From contig CM051456.1 of assembly GCA_028274465.1 (NCBI GenBank), positions 115,311,397 through 115,375,396 of the forward strand: DNA of 64,000 nt, in the 5' to 3' direction. The notes under the pieces are model-generated. The model was not told where the DNA came from, did not search any database, and saw only the letters and a program-made list of their open reading frames with translations. This document shows, piece by piece, positions 11,622 to 24,155 of the stretch (position 1 is its first letter; every line of letters starts with the position of its first letter). A program made the translations under genes and the position numbers. The stretch is from Plantago ovata. Lineage: Eukaryota > Streptophyta > Magnoliopsida > Lamiales > Plantaginaceae.

Positions 11622-13058
11622 AGATAGAAACTCTACTATAATATTATTGTAGACATTTAGTTAATGTCTAGAACCTTCGCTACGACAAATTCCATACTAT
11701 TATATACCCCTATTGTGACGCTTTTCGGGGTCTCTAAAGCCATTTTTTTTTTAGTATAAACTCTCATTCGAATGATCTTCCCAATGAGGTTAAATCCGCC
11801 ACCACTTGAGTGGCCTCCCGAAGTAGGTTGAAATGATCAACCTTGTGTACGGGGATTATTACAAAATTAGTTAATATAAAAGGTTGAAAGTTGAAACCGA
11901 CCACGAATATATAACAATTAATATCAAAAAATTGATATAAATAATTAAATTTCACGTGTCACTATGAGTTTTAATTGTTTGTGGGTAGGGTTGACAGATT
12001 TTATATAAGTCCTAACGAATTGCCAAAGAAAGGATGAGAAATGTTTGTTCCACAATTCACTATGTTCATAGTGAAATTTTAGTGAAAGGATGAGAAATAT
12101 TTGTGTTTTTCTAGAATTGATCATGCATGAGTTTCATGTTTACAGCAAAGCAGATCAAGATGCATGCATGGACGACTTAATTAGTGAATTATCAATTATA
12201 TAAGATCATCTTTGATATCACTGTGGCATTTCTGAAGACATGCCAAGTATATGCCTATATGCCTAATATATGGTACGACTGTTTTCTGAATTAAGTTAAT
12301 TATAATTCATTTATGTTTACATAATAATTATGTTGCAAAATGTACAGCATGCATGAGATGGGTCCGGTGTAACTGGGCATCGGCGCATCCGAATTAATTT
12401 GTTTTATAGGTAATATTGTCCAATTTTCAGAATTTATCCCCCTCCCCCAAACTTCGGAAATAACCTCATATGTGTAATTTCGCTCTCCCAAACTTCAAAT
12501 CCTAAACCCTGCCCCTGAGTGTAACAATTGTAATTAAGTAAATATTTTCGCGTCTTAGTTATATGGGATAGAATACTCATGCTCATATCATATATAAATA
12601 AAAATAAGTTGGATAATTTTATCACTTTAACAAGGTTTTTTAAGGTGTTATATTTGCCCCAACTTCAATATTGTATCAAATTCAAGGTTGATGATGGGTG
12701 CCCAACCCATGATAAATCCGGCTGGCACATTAGTGTCATTTATGTATTCACATGTAGAGCCGATTAACTGCGACCTACTCATAATATCGATGGCGTGTTA
12801 AAATACTTCTATATGGATAAATTGGATAAATTCATCACTTTACCAAGCTCGATAATATAAAGTTATTGGTACAACTTTATATATATACCTTAAAATATAT
12901 ATATACATTGCTATGGATATGGTACTAATTAGTGGCAAAATTTAACTTAGCCTATTTGACTAGTTGCTAATGATTGATGAGGATCTTCAAGTTATACGAT
13001 GAAACATCATACATGCAATTAAGTAATAATATTGATCATTCTTCTCATCCCGATCATG
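11622..13058 (+). repeat. Segment R, copy 2 (between GLOX-1 and GLOX-2)
   Basis: Central part of the divergent intergenic region, near-identical to 7647-9092 and 19869-21308. It ends at CCCGATCATG and is followed by about 1.15 kb of GLOX-2 promoter DNA that the orphan copy lacks. Confidence 0.9.
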
Positions 13059-14135
13059 GAATAAACTATTCAAATGTTTATGGGGCTGTTACCTAAAATC
13101 TTAATCATTCACCTCTTATTATACTTTTAATTGTCTCTCTATAATACCCGCAAATCTCGTGTTATGTTACGAACTAACTTGAGAGCATTTTAATTTTGGC
13201 CCGAGGACTAATTCACTTACTTATCTGAACTCGGAAGAGTTGACAAATAATTGAGCGCTGATTTTCATAACTAACTAGTTAGTAGCTAATTATTGTAGTT
13301 GTAACAAATAATAAAAGAAGATGTCACAAATTAAGTCAAATGCTGCGGAAGTGTATAAAAAAGTGGGGGCTGTTTAGGAAAGTGTCACCAAAAGGCAAAC
13401 GGGAGTCCAGTTTTACAACAAGAACTAAAATTATATCTAGCAGAATTCTATTAAAGATGTTTATTAGTCCAAAAATATTCTTTTATTAGCCATACAATTG
13501 TGATCTTGTTTAGAAATGTATGAAATATCGATGTCAGGAGCATAATATTTATTGACTCCGAATATGATATAATAGTGCAGGTCAGACAAATTAGCGCTAT
13601 CAAGTGTCACACCATCTCGGATAAAATGTGATTTCTCACACATTCTATTTAAAAGGTGTATATATGGTCGACACTATAGCTAGCATCTAAAGCCTCAAAT
13701 TTGTATTATGATCAAGTCCCAAATAGAAGTTGATGATGCCTTTGACATTTGAGTTCTAATTAAGAGCACCCCACATACTCCAAGGTTTAATTTTAAAGTT
13801 AGCCATTCTGCGAAAACTCTATAGCTAGCATATAATTTATCAGCAATGTTCATCATATGCTACCAGTATTGTAGAAGTAGTTTGACTTAACTCGTAGACA
13901 TAATTTATTATACACCTTAATTAGTTAGATAACCCTTAAAAATTAATTACATGTACATGTAGTAATGGCTAATCGACCAGATTATAAATACAAGTACAAC
14001 AAGAAGTTATAGCTAGAAAGCATGAATGGAATTTTTAGAAGACTTTTGCATGCGTGGATTCCATACCACTCCCAACAACACAACAAAACGAATAACATTT
14101 GATGACAACTTATTACCTTCTGCTTTGCTCCCAAC

Positions 14136-14143
14136 TATATAAA
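14136..14143 (+). promoter_or_regulatory. TATA box candidate of GLOX-2
   Basis: TATATAAA about 72 bp upstream of the GLOX-2 ATG, conserved in the GLOX-4 copy. Confidence 0.65.
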
Positions 14144-14214
14144 CTTCGTCTAAAGCCTCATTTCAAACAAACAAACTCAAACAGAAAACATAAAGTCTCA
14201 AAACAAAAACCCTC

Positions 14215-15906
14215 ATGGCAACTAACCAGCTTCTTCTAGCTTCCTCCTTCTTCAACCACCTCTTCCTACTCATACTATTCCTCATGCCGGATACGCAAAA
14301 CATTCTAACACTTGCTGCCCCTGGAGGTGGCAAGTGGAACCTCCTCTTTCCAAACACTGGTGTTCCTGCAATGCACATGCAGCTCCTGAACAACGATCGT
14401 GTTATGATATTTGACCGCACTGATTTTGGTCAATCAAATATTTCCCTCCCTAACAACAGTTGCCGCAACAACCCTAGAGACCTAGCTTTAACGATCGATT
14501 GCACAGCACACTCAGTCGAGTACGATGTTGCATCCAATTCCGTCCGCCCCTTAACTATCTTCACCAACACATGGTGCTCATCGAGCGCGGTTATGCCTGA
14601 TGGAAGTCTGGTACAAACAGGAGGTTTCAATGATGGCGAACGCAATGTTAGAGTTTACAAGCCATGTAATGATGGCTCTTGTGATTGGCAAGAACTTAAT
14701 GGTGCTCTCACACAGGCAAGGTGGTATTCCACAAATCATATTTTACCCGACGGAAGGCAGATTATCATCGGCGGACGTGCTCAATTCAATTATGAGTTTT
14801 ATCCAAAGATAGCTGGAGCAGACATGTCTTACAACTTGCCGTTTCTTTCACAGACTAATGATCCCACAATTGAGAACAACTTGTATCCTTTTGTCTTCTT
14901 GAATGTGGATGGGAACTTATTCATTTTTGCCAACAATCGAGCTATATTGTTCGATTATGTGAACAGAGTGGTGGTGAGAAGTTACCCTGCAATTCCTGGT
15001 GGGGATCCAAGAAGTTATCCAAGTTCTGGTTCAGCTGTGCTGCTTCCCCTGAGGAACTTGCAAGGTGGAACAAGCATTTCAGCCGAAGTATTGGTGTGTG
15101 GTGGATCACCAAAGGGATCATTTACCCGTGCAAACAACGGCGAGTTTGTTCCGGCACTAAACTCCTGCGCCAGGATGCAAATAACTGATCCAAACCCACA
15201 ATGGGTCATGGAGACCATGCCTTTAGCAAGAGTTATGGGCGATATGGTGCTAATGCCAAACGGCAATGTGTTGATCATAAACGGGGCATCCTCAGGTACA
15301 GCTGGGTGGAACATTGCCCGTAATCCCGCTTTGACACCTGTCATTTATAGGCCAAAGAATCCAATTGGGCTTAGATTTGAAGTTCAGAACTCGACCTCCA
15401 CGCCTAGAATGTACCACTCCACTGCAATATTGCTCCGCGATGGACGTATACTTGTGAGTGGCAGCAATCCTCATGCGTATGACACTTTCACAGGGACGAC
15501 CTATCCTACAGATTTGACAATGGAAACGTATTCTCCGGACTACTTGGACCCTAGGCTGGTGAAAGTACGCCCATCAATCGTATCTCCTGCATCTCACGCT
15601 CAAATAGGGTATGGCCAACAACTTGTTATAAATTTCAAGGCTCAAGGTAGAATCAATCGAGATCTCATGTCGGTTACAATGATCGCACCTCCATTCACAA
15701 CACATGGATTCTCGATGAATCAAAGACTATTGGTTCTAACAAACGAGAAAGGTGTTAGTGCAAACGTGACATCACTCGGAATGTCCAATTATCAGGTTCG
15801 GGTGTTGACACCAGGTTCAAGTACTCTTGCACCTCCTGGATTCTACCTTCTTTTCGTGGTCTACCGTGAAGTTCCAAGCCCTGGCATTTGGGTTCAGATC
15901 AAGTAG
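14215..15906 (+). CDS. GLOX-2: aldehyde/glyoxal oxidase-like copper-radical oxidase
   Basis: Intronless, 563 residues, same family and domain order as GLOX-1 and clearly its paralogue. One residue is inserted after about 284 (NLQGGTSIS versus NLQGASIS). The hydrophobic leader (FLLILFLMP) suggests secretion. Active-site set complete: Cys121 (NTWCSS), Tyr171 (RWYSTN), Tyr400-His401 (RMYHST), His497 (TTHGFS). The start follows CCCTC directly and matches the shared MATN start of the other pair member. It is head-to-head with GLOX-1, so the 3.1-kb spacer must hold both promoters. It encodes the same protein as GLOX-4 in my comparison; the DNA shows synonymous changes, for example at Gly codons in GGGGATCC/GGGGACCC and in TATGGCCAA/TATGGACAA. 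Confidence 0.95.
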   Translation: MATNQLLLASSFFNHLFLLILFLMPDTQNILTLAAPGGGKWNLLFPNTGVPAMHMQLLNNDRVMIFDRTDFGQSNISLPNNSCRNNPRDLALTIDCTAHSVEYDVASNSVRPLTIFTNTWCSSSAVMPDGSLVQTGGFNDGERNVRVYKPCNDGSCDWQELNGALTQARWYSTNHILPDGRQIIIGGRAQFNYEFYPKIAGADMSYNLPFLSQTNDPTIENNLYPFVFLNVDGNLFIFANNRAILFDYVNRVVVRSYPAIPGGDPRSYPSSGSAVLLPLRNLQGGTSISAEVLVCGGSPKGSFTRANNGEFVPALNSCARMQITDPNPQWVMETMPLARVMGDMVLMPNGNVLIINGASSGTAGWNIARNPALTPVIYRPKNPIGLRFEVQNSTSTPRMYHSTAILLRDGRILVSGSNPHAYDTFTGTTYPTDLTMETYSPDYLDPRLVKVRPSIVSPASHAQIGYGQQLVINFKAQGRINRDLMSVTMIAPPFTTHGFSMNQRLLVLTNEKGVSANVTSLGMSNYQVRVLTPGSSTLAPPGFYLLFVVYREVPSPGIWVQIK

Positions 15907-16810
15907 TAAACAATTCACGTACGTACATATTGCACATTATTATTCGTTTGAAATTATGTTTTGTTATGGTCGAAACTTCATGTTATATTGTACATTACAT
16001 TGGAATATATATAATGCTTATGTTTGATGATATTTCATCTGATGAATGAATATATATACCTCACTGAAGCGCACGTCATCTTTAGTTTTGGTTGACTTGA
16101 AGATAATGACTGGTCATCAAGATCAATATCCATATGTTCAGTGTTCTAACTTCTAATTAATTAATGGGTTTGGTAGCCACCTAAAATCTTTCATTCTGTT
16201 GCTTAATTAATTTGAGCAAAACACTTCCATAATTATCGTCTTAGAACACATTTAAAACATTTGACATTTGTTGCAATGAAGCATTTGAAGTGGATAGCAT
16301 TTATATGTGTTCTACATCTACTCCATAATTTTTTAAACGCAGAAATGTTAAAAATCGCCCATCAAATTTATCATATGGCAAATGCAGTATATATAACAAT
16401 GTTTGTTTGCCATAGTTGTTTAGTCAAAATTTTTGAAATGGTTGAAAACTTAGTATATATTCTTTAAAAAAATTTAGTCAAAAGGTTTAAAGTTGTAGCA
16501 AATTAGTCCTTTTTAAAAAGTTTGGAGGACTATTAATAATTTTCATCACAAATCGGCCAACGCGACACTTTGATTCGAGAATAAATTAAGAAGACTTAGC
16601 CTTTAGTTCGCTGACACATCACTTTGATGTTGTCATTAATCAGCCACGGAGATCGATTTGTGCGGAAAGGGATTTGATAGTCCTTCAAAAATTTGAAGAA
16701 AAAAAAGAACTAAATTTGCATGAATTTTGAGAGTTTGGGTTAAATTTTCCACGAAGTTTGGACTAAAATTTTCTTGATTTTGAATGTTGGCACTAAATTT
16801 GCCATGATTT

Positions 16811-17436
16811 AAAATTTTAGATTAAATCTGCCATGGCTAACAGATGTTCTACCGCATCTAACATTAGACAAATTTAAAGGACGTCTTTTTTTTCCATTTC
16901 CCTTTTTCAAACCTAACTCTCCGAAACATTACTAATATAAGTTCGTTGATTCTTTTTTTAAGTTCTTTTACTTTTTTTTTTTTTTTTTTTTTTTTTGATT
17001 TTAAGTAATATTTACTAGAGATATTGCGCAATAGTGAAAGACACAAAAAGGACACTCTAACTACAACTTATGCATTGAAGAAATTTAAGGATAAAAAGGG
17101 TAGAAAATATAGTACGAGCGAAGAAACTTTTTGGGTTTATGTATAATAATACTGAAGTTTTGGGGTGTTTTGATCCTAGTATTAATCCTCTCGGTTGCTA
17201 ATTAGAGAGAATGGGGAATTGGGCTTGCTGCTATAATGATCGATTATATAGTCCAAATTAATTTCTCGTGTAATTTTTAAACTGATCGTAAATAAGTCCA
17301 AATTCTTTACTCGTGGAGATAATGTATGATATCAGCTTCCTATAATCGTATTAGCTGTACAAATATTATACTAATATCTACTTTGTTGGTTTTGTCGCAT
17401 GAAAGATCTTGATTAATGTCTCGATCAGATAATATT
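16811..17436. other. Filler between the two duplication units
   Basis: No counterpart in unit 2. AT-rich, with a long poly-T run around 16973-16996 and no coding signal. It joins directly to the start of unit 2 at TATGGACAACAG. This is where the tandem junction, or an insertion made at it, must lie. Confidence 0.6.
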
Positions 17437-17625
17437 TATGTATGGACAACAGTATTTTATATGCATGCATGTTTAAAATTTAACTAATCAGCCATGAATT
17501 CATCATCATCATGTGTAATTAAACAGGTACGTACATAAAACTCCTTAACAACTGCGCATTTACAAAGAGAAATGCGGTCGCGGAACTAGTACACGTATAT
17601 ACATTAATTCATGTAAAATCGACTA

Positions 17626-19314
17626 TCACTTGATCTGAACCCAAACTCCAGGACTTGGAACTTCCCGATACACCACAAATAGAAGATAGTATCCTGGCGG
17701 AGCGAGAGTACTTGAACCCGGTGTCAACACTCCAACTTGATAATTTGAACTACCTAGTGATGTCACGTTTGCACTAACCCCATTCTCGTTAGTTAGAACC
17801 AATAACCTTTGATTCATCGAGAACGCATGTGTCGTGAACGGAGGCGCGACCATTGTAACTGACATGAGGTTCCTATTGATTCTTCCTTGAATCGTGAAAC
17901 GGATAACAAGTTGTTGGCCATACCCTATTTGAGCTTGTGATGCGGGCGATACAATTGTTGGACGTACTTTCACAAGCCTGGGATCCAAGTAGTCTGGAGA
18001 ATAAGTTTCCATGGTCAAATCTGTAGGATAGGCCGTACCTGTGAAAGTGTCATATGCATGAGGGTTGCTGCCACTTACGAGTATACGCCCATCCCGAAGC
18101 AAAATTGCAGTGGAGTGGTACATTCTTGGGGTGGAGGTGGAATTCTGAACTTCGAATCTGAGACCTATTGGATTCTTGGGTCTATAGATAACTGGCGTTA
18201 GAGCAGGATTACGGGCAATGTTCCACCCAGCTGTACCCGATGATGCGCCATTAATGATAAGTACATTGCCATTAGGCATGAGCACCATGTCACCCATAAC
18301 TCTAGCCAAAGGCATGGTCTCCATGACCCATTGTGGGTTTGGATCGGTTATTTGTATTCTAGCGCAAGAGTTGAGTGCTGCCACAAAATTTCCGTTATTT
18401 GCACTCGTAAACGATCCCTTTGGTGCACCACCACACACCAAAACTTCTGCGGAAATGCTTGCCCCTTGCAAGTTCCTAACCGGAAGAAGTACTGCCGAAC
18501 CCGAGCTCGGGTAACTTCTTGGATCCCCACCAGGAATTGCAGGGTAACTCCTCACCACCGCTCCGTTTACATAGTTGAATAATATAGCGCGATTGTTGGC
18601 AAAAATGAATAAGTTCCCATCGGTATTCAAGAAAACGAAAGGATACAAGTTGTTCTCAATTGTAGGATCATTAGTTTGCGAAAGGAATGGCAAGTTGTAA
18701 GATTGGTCTGCCCCTGCCCTCTTTGGATAAAACTCATAATTGAACTGAGCACGTCCACCAACAATAATTTGCTTGCCATCTGGTAAAATATGATTCGTCG
18801 AATACCACCTTGCCTGTGTGAGGACACTGTTTAATTCTTGCCAATCACAAGATCCGTCATTACATGGCTTGTAAACTCTAACATTTCGTTCGCCATCATT
18901 GAAGCCTCCGGTTTGTACTAGGCTGCCATCAGGCATGATGGCACTCGATGAGCACCATGTGTTGGTCATGACAGTTAGGGGGCGGACTGAATTGGATGCA
19001 ACATCATACTCGACAGAATGTGCAGTGCAGTCGTTTGTTAAGGCTAGGTCTCTGGGGTTGTTGCGGCAATTGTTGTTAGGGAGGGAGATATTTGATGCGC
19101 CAAAGTCGGTGCGATCAAATATCATAACACGGTCATTATTGAGAAGCTGCATGTGCATTGCAGGGACTCCAGTGTTGCGGAGGAGAAGGTTCCACTTGCC
19201 ACCACCGGGGGCAGCGACTGTGAACATATTTTTGTTATGGGGCATTAGGAAGATAAGGAGGAGGAAGAGGCGGTGGAAAAGGGAGGAAGCAAGAACAAGT
19301 TTATTAGTGGCCAT
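17626..19314 (-). CDS. GLOX-3: duplicate of GLOX-1
   Basis: 562 residues, intronless, same protein as GLOX-1 except Leu6 for Ile6, as far as I can compare. The change comes from two nearby substitutions at codons 5-6, the first silent. All copper and radical residues (Cys121, Tyr171, Tyr399, His400, His496) are kept, with the same leader. A silent change at the Val codon near 18188 (GTC to GTT) is another difference. It is divergent from GLOX-4. The near-identity implies very recent duplication, gene conversion, or an assembly of two haplotypes. Confidence 0.95.
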   Translation of the reverse strand: MATNKLVLASSLFHRLFLLLIFLMPHNKNMFTVAAPGGGKWNLLLRNTGVPAMHMQLLNNDRVMIFDRTDFGASNISLPNNNCRNNPRDLALTNDCTAHSVEYDVASNSVRPLTVMTNTWCSSSAIMPDGSLVQTGGFNDGERNVRVYKPCNDGSCDWQELNSVLTQARWYSTNHILPDGKQIIVGGRAQFNYEFYPKRAGADQSYNLPFLSQTNDPTIENNLYPFVFLNTDGNLFIFANNRAILFNYVNGAVVRSYPAIPGGDPRSYPSSGSAVLLPVRNLQGASISAEVLVCGGAPKGSFTSANNGNFVAALNSCARIQITDPNPQWVMETMPLARVMGDMVLMPNGNVLIINGASSGTAGWNIARNPALTPVIYRPKNPIGLRFEVQNSTSTPRMYHSTAILLRDGRILVSGSNPHAYDTFTGTAYPTDLTMETYSPDYLDPRLVKVRPTIVSPASQAQIGYGQQLVIRFTIQGRINRNLMSVTMVAPPFTTHAFSMNQRLLVLTNENGVSANVTSLGSSNYQVGVLTPGSSTLAPPGYYLLFVVYREVPSPGVWVQIK

Positions 19315-19402
19315 GAGATTTTGGTGTGTTGTTTTGAAGTACTCTATATATTGATATGTGATTGAGTTTGTGTGTTGGAATTAAGTATGGTTTGGGACGA
19401 GG

Positions 19403-19409
19403 TTATATA
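19403..19409 (-). promoter_or_regulatory. TATA box candidate of GLOX-3
   Basis: TATATAA on the minus strand, the exact counterpart of the GLOX-1 box. Confidence 0.5.
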
Positions 19410-19868
19410 GTTTGAAGCTAAGAGGAAGAAAATAAAGCATGATAAAAATTTATTCCTTTGGTTGTGTTGTTGGGATGATACATGAGGAATCTGAGAAATT
19501 AACAAAAAAAAGTCCACCTCACAGTTTATCGGGTTAGACTTACTATGCATGTCTATCTAATTCAGATGTACGTACATCAACCAGTATATCATTAGCCTTC
19601 TCTTAATTTATTAATCAACAACTACTCTAAAATCTAAAATATGCACTTTCGAGCTAGCTCCAACCGGTGAAGGGGAACTTCCCAAACGATTTTGGAATAT
19701 TGTGTCTGAATGAGAAATTATTATTAATTATACTTCATCACCCTCTGAAACCTGAAAATTCTAGTTACCACTAACAATTATCTCTAGAAGTACTTGGATA
19801 TTGTTATTGGAGAACTAATATGATCGATTAATTTTGGCAAAACACTAATGTTTAAACTATTGTTATAA

Positions 19869-21308
19869 AGATAGAAACTCTACTATAATATTATTGTAGA
19901 CATTTAGTTAATGTCTAGAACCTTCGCAACGACAAATTCCATACTATTATATACCCCTATTGTGACGCTTTTCGGGGTCTCTAAAGCCATTTTTTTTTTA
20001 GTATAAACTCTCATTCGAATGATCTTCCCAATGAGGTTAAATCCGCCACCACTTGAGTGGCCTCCCGAAGTAGGTTGAAATGATCAACCTTGTGTACGGG
20101 GATTATTACAAAATTAGTTAATATAAAAGGTTGAAAGTTGAAACCGACCACGAATATATAACAATTAATATCAAAAAATTGATATAAATAATTAAATTTC
20201 ACGTGTCACTATGAGTTTTAATTGTTTGTGGGTAGGGTTGACAGATTTTATATAAGTCCTAACGAATGTCCAAAGAAAGGATGAGAAATGTTTGTTCCAC
20301 AATTCACTATGTTCATAGTGAAATTTTAGTGAAAGGATGAGAAATATTTGTGTTTTTCTAGAATTGATCATGCATGAGTTTCATGTTTACAGCAAAGCAG
20401 ATCAAGATGCATGCATGGACGACTTAATTAATTAGTGAATTATCAATTATATAAGATCATCTTTGATATCACTGTGGCATTTCTGAAGACATGCCAAGTA
20501 TATGCCTATATGCCTAATATATGGTACGACTGTTTTCTGAATTAAGTTAATTATAATTCATTTATGTTTACATAATAATTATGTTGCAAAATGTACAGCA
20601 TGCATGAGATGGGTCCGGTGTAACTGGGCATCGGCGCATCCGAATTAATTTGTTTTATAGGTAATATTGTCCAATTTTCAGAATTTATCCCCCTCCCCCA
20701 AACTTCGGAAATAACCTCATATGTGTAATTTCGCTCTTCCAAACTTCAAATCCTAAACTTGCCCCTGAGTGTAACAATTGTAATTAAGTAAATATTTTCG
20801 CGTCTTAGTTATATGGGATAGAATACTCATGCTCATATCATATATAAATAAAAATAAGTTGGATAATTTTATCACTTTAACAAGGTTTTTTAAGGTGTTA
20901 TATTTGCCCCAACTTCAATATTGTATCAAATTCAAGGTTGATGATGGGTGCCCAACCCATGATAAATCCGGCTGGCACATTAGTGTCATTTATGTATTCA
21001 CATGTAGAGCCGATTAACTGCGACCTACTCATAATATCGATGGCGTGTTAAAATACTTCTATATGGATAAATTGGATAAATTCATCACTTTACCAAGCTC
21101 GATAATATAAAGTTATTGGTACAACTTTATATATATACCTTAAAATATATATATACATTGCTATGGATATGGTACTAATTAGTGGCAAAATTTAACTTAG
21201 CCTATTTGACTAGTTGCTAATGATTGATGAGGATCTTCAAGTTATACGATGAAACATCATACATGCAATTAAGTAATAATATTGATCATTCTTCTCATCC
21301 CGATCATG
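19869..21308 (+). repeat. Segment R, copy 3 (between GLOX-3 and GLOX-4)
   Basis: Third copy of R. It carries a private 4-bp insertion (TTAATTAATTAG near 20422) relative to copies 1 and 2, and shares with copy 2 several variants absent from copy 1, so copies 2 and 3 are the closest pair. Confidence 0.9.
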
Positions 21309-22384
21309 GAATAAACTATTCAAATGTTTATGGGGCTGTTACCTAAAATCTTAATCATTCACCTCTTATTATACTTTTAATTGTCTCTCTATAATACCCG
21401 CAAATCTCGTGTTATGTTACGAACTAACTTGAGAGCATTTTAATTTTGGCCCGAGGACTAATTCACTTACTTATCTGAACTCGGAAGAGTTGACAAATAA
21501 TTGAGCGCTGATTTTCATAACTAACTAGTTAGTAGCTAATTATTGTAGTTGTAACAAATAATAAAAGAAGATGTCACAAATTAAGTCAAATGCTGCGGAA
21601 GTGTATAAAAAAGTGGGGGCTGTTTAGGAAAGTGTCACCAAAAGGCAAACGGGAGTCCAGTTTTACAACAAGAACTAAAATTATATCTAGCAGAATTCTA
21701 TTAAAGATGTTTATTAGTCCAAAAATATTCTTTTATTAGCCATACAATTGTGATCTTGTTTAGAAATGTATGAAATATCGATGTCAGGAGCATAATATTT
21801 ATTGACTCCGAATATGATATAATAGTGCAGGTCAGACAAATTAGCGCTATCAAGTGTCACACCATCTCGGATAAAATGTGATTTCTCACACATTCTATTT
21901 AAAAGGTGTATATATGGTCGACACTATAGCTAGCATCTAAAGCCTCAAATTTGTATTATGATCAAGTCCCAAATAGAAGTTGATGATGCCTTTGACATTT
22001 GAGTTCTAATTAAGAGCACCCCACATACTCCAAGGTTTAATTTTAAAGTTAGCCATTCTGCGAAAACTCTATAGCTAGCATATAATTTATCAGCAATGTT
22101 CATCATATGCTACCAGTATTGTAGAAGTAGTTTGACTTAACTCGTAGACATAATTTATTATACACCTTAATTAGTTAGATAACCCTTAAAAATTAATTAC
22201 ATGTACATGTAGTAATGGCTAATCGACCAGATTATAAATACAAGTACAACAAGAAGTTATAGCTAGAAAGCATGAATGGAATTTTTAGAAGACTTTTGCA
22301 TGCGTGGATTCCATACCACTCCCAACAACACAACAAACGAATAACATTTGATGACAACTTATTACCTTCTGCTTTGCTCCCAAC

Positions 22385-22392
22385 TATATAAA
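22385..22392 (+). promoter_or_regulatory. TATA box candidate of GLOX-4
   Basis: TATATAAA about 72 bp upstream of the GLOX-4 ATG, identical in position to the GLOX-2 box. Confidence 0.6.
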
Positions 22393-22463
22393 CTTCGTCT
22401 AAAGCCTCATTTCAAACAAACAAACTCAAACAGAAAACATAAAGTCTCAAAACAAAAACCCTC

Positions 22464-24155
22464 ATGGCAACTAACCAGCTTCTTCTAGCTTCCTCCTTCT
22501 TCAACCACCTCTTCCTACTCATACTATTCCTCATGCCGGATACGCAAAACATTCTAACACTTGCTGCCCCTGGAGGTGGCAAGTGGAACCTCCTCTTTCC
22601 AAACACTGGTGTTCCTGCAATGCACATGCAGCTCCTGAACAACGATCGTGTTATGATATTTGACCGCACTGATTTTGGTCAATCAAATATTTCCCTCCCT
22701 AACAACAGTTGCCGCAACAACCCTAGAGACCTAGCTTTAACGATCGATTGCACAGCACACTCAGTCGAGTACGATGTTGCATCCAATTCCGTCCGCCCCT
22801 TAACTATCTTCACCAACACATGGTGCTCATCGAGCGCGGTTATGCCTGATGGAAGTCTGGTACAAACAGGAGGTTTCAATGATGGCGAACGCAATGTTAG
22901 AGTTTACAAGCCATGTAATGATGGCTCTTGTGATTGGCAAGAACTTAATGGTGCTCTCACACAGGCAAGGTGGTATTCCACAAATCATATTTTACCCGAC
23001 GGAAGGCAGATTATCATCGGCGGACGTGCTCAATTCAATTATGAGTTTTATCCAAAGATAGCTGGAGCAGACATGTCTTACAACTTGCCGTTTCTTTCAC
23101 AGACTAATGATCCCACAATTGAGAACAACTTGTATCCTTTTGTCTTCTTGAATGTGGATGGGAACTTATTCATTTTTGCCAACAATCGAGCTATATTGTT
23201 CGATTATGTGAACAGAGTGGTGGTGAGAAGTTACCCTGCAATTCCTGGTGGGGACCCAAGAAGTTATCCAAGTTCTGGTTCAGCTGTGCTGCTTCCCCTG
23301 AGGAACTTGCAAGGTGGAACAAGCATTTCAGCCGAAGTATTGGTGTGTGGTGGATCACCAAAGGGATCATTTACCCGTGCAAACAACGGCGAGTTTGTTC
23401 CGGCACTAAACTCCTGCGCCAGGATGCAAATAACTGATCCAAACCCACAATGGGTCATGGAGACCATGCCTTTAGCAAGAGTTATGGGCGATATGGTGCT
23501 AATGCCAAACGGCAATGTGTTGATCATAAACGGGGCATCCTCAGGTACAGCTGGGTGGAACATTGCCCGTAATCCCGCTTTGACACCTGTCATTTATAGG
23601 CCAAAGAATCCAATTGGGCTTAGATTTGAAGTTCAGAACTCGACCTCCACGCCTAGAATGTACCACTCCACTGCAATATTGCTCCGCGATGGACGTATAC
23701 TTGTGAGTGGCAGCAATCCTCATGCGTATGACACTTTCACAGGGACGACCTATCCTACAGATTTGACAATGGAAACGTATTCTCCGGACTACTTGGACCC
23801 TAGGCTGGTGAAAGTACGCCCATCAATCGTATCTCCTGCATCTCACGCTCAAATAGGGTATGGACAACAACTTGTTATAAATTTCAAGGCTCAAGGTAGA
23901 ATCAATCGAGATCTCATGTCGGTTACAATGATCGCACCTCCATTCACAACACATGGATTCTCGATGAATCAAAGACTATTGGTTCTAACAAACGAGAAAG
24001 GTGTTAGTGCAAACGTGACATCACTCGGAATGTCCAATTATCAGGTTCGGGTGTTGACACCAGGTTCAAGTACTCTTGCACCTCCTGGATTCTACCTTCT
24101 TTTCGTGGTCTACCGTGAAGTTCCAAGCCCTGGCATTTGGGTTCAGATCAAGTAG
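22464..24155 (+). CDS. GLOX-4: duplicate of GLOX-2
   Basis: 563 residues, intronless. I found no amino-acid difference from GLOX-2, only synonymous changes. Signal-like leader and all five active-site residues (Cys121, Tyr171, Tyr400, His401, His497) are present. The promoter up to the divergent spacer is also conserved, so the two copies are expected to be expressed alike. Confidence 0.95.
   Translation: MATNQLLLASSFFNHLFLLILFLMPDTQNILTLAAPGGGKWNLLFPNTGVPAMHMQLLNNDRVMIFDRTDFGQSNISLPNNSCRNNPRDLALTIDCTAHSVEYDVASNSVRPLTIFTNTWCSSSAVMPDGSLVQTGGFNDGERNVRVYKPCNDGSCDWQELNGALTQARWYSTNHILPDGRQIIIGGRAQFNYEFYPKIAGADMSYNLPFLSQTNDPTIENNLYPFVFLNVDGNLFIFANNRAILFDYVNRVVVRSYPAIPGGDPRSYPSSGSAVLLPLRNLQGGTSISAEVLVCGGSPKGSFTRANNGEFVPALNSCARMQITDPNPQWVMETMPLARVMGDMVLMPNGNVLIINGASSGTAGWNIARNPALTPVIYRPKNPIGLRFEVQNSTSTPRMYHSTAILLRDGRILVSGSNPHAYDTFTGTTYPTDLTMETYSPDYLDPRLVKVRPSIVSPASHAQIGYGQQLVINFKAQGRINRDLMSVTMIAPPFTTHGFSMNQRLLVLTNEKGVSANVTSLGMSNYQVRVLTPGSSTLAPPGFYLLFVVYREVPSPGIWVQIK

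Larger units (their letters stand above)
9189..16810. repeat. Tandem duplication unit 1 (GLOX-1 / R2 / GLOX-2)
   Basis: Colinear with 17437-24893 at an offset of about 8247-8249 bp. It begins at TATGGACAACAGTATTTTAT. Identity is near-complete through both genes and the 3.1-kb spacer, and falls in the last few hundred bases after about 16430. Differences seen in the near-identical part are scattered single-base changes and a 4-bp insertion in copy 2. Confidence 0.95.
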
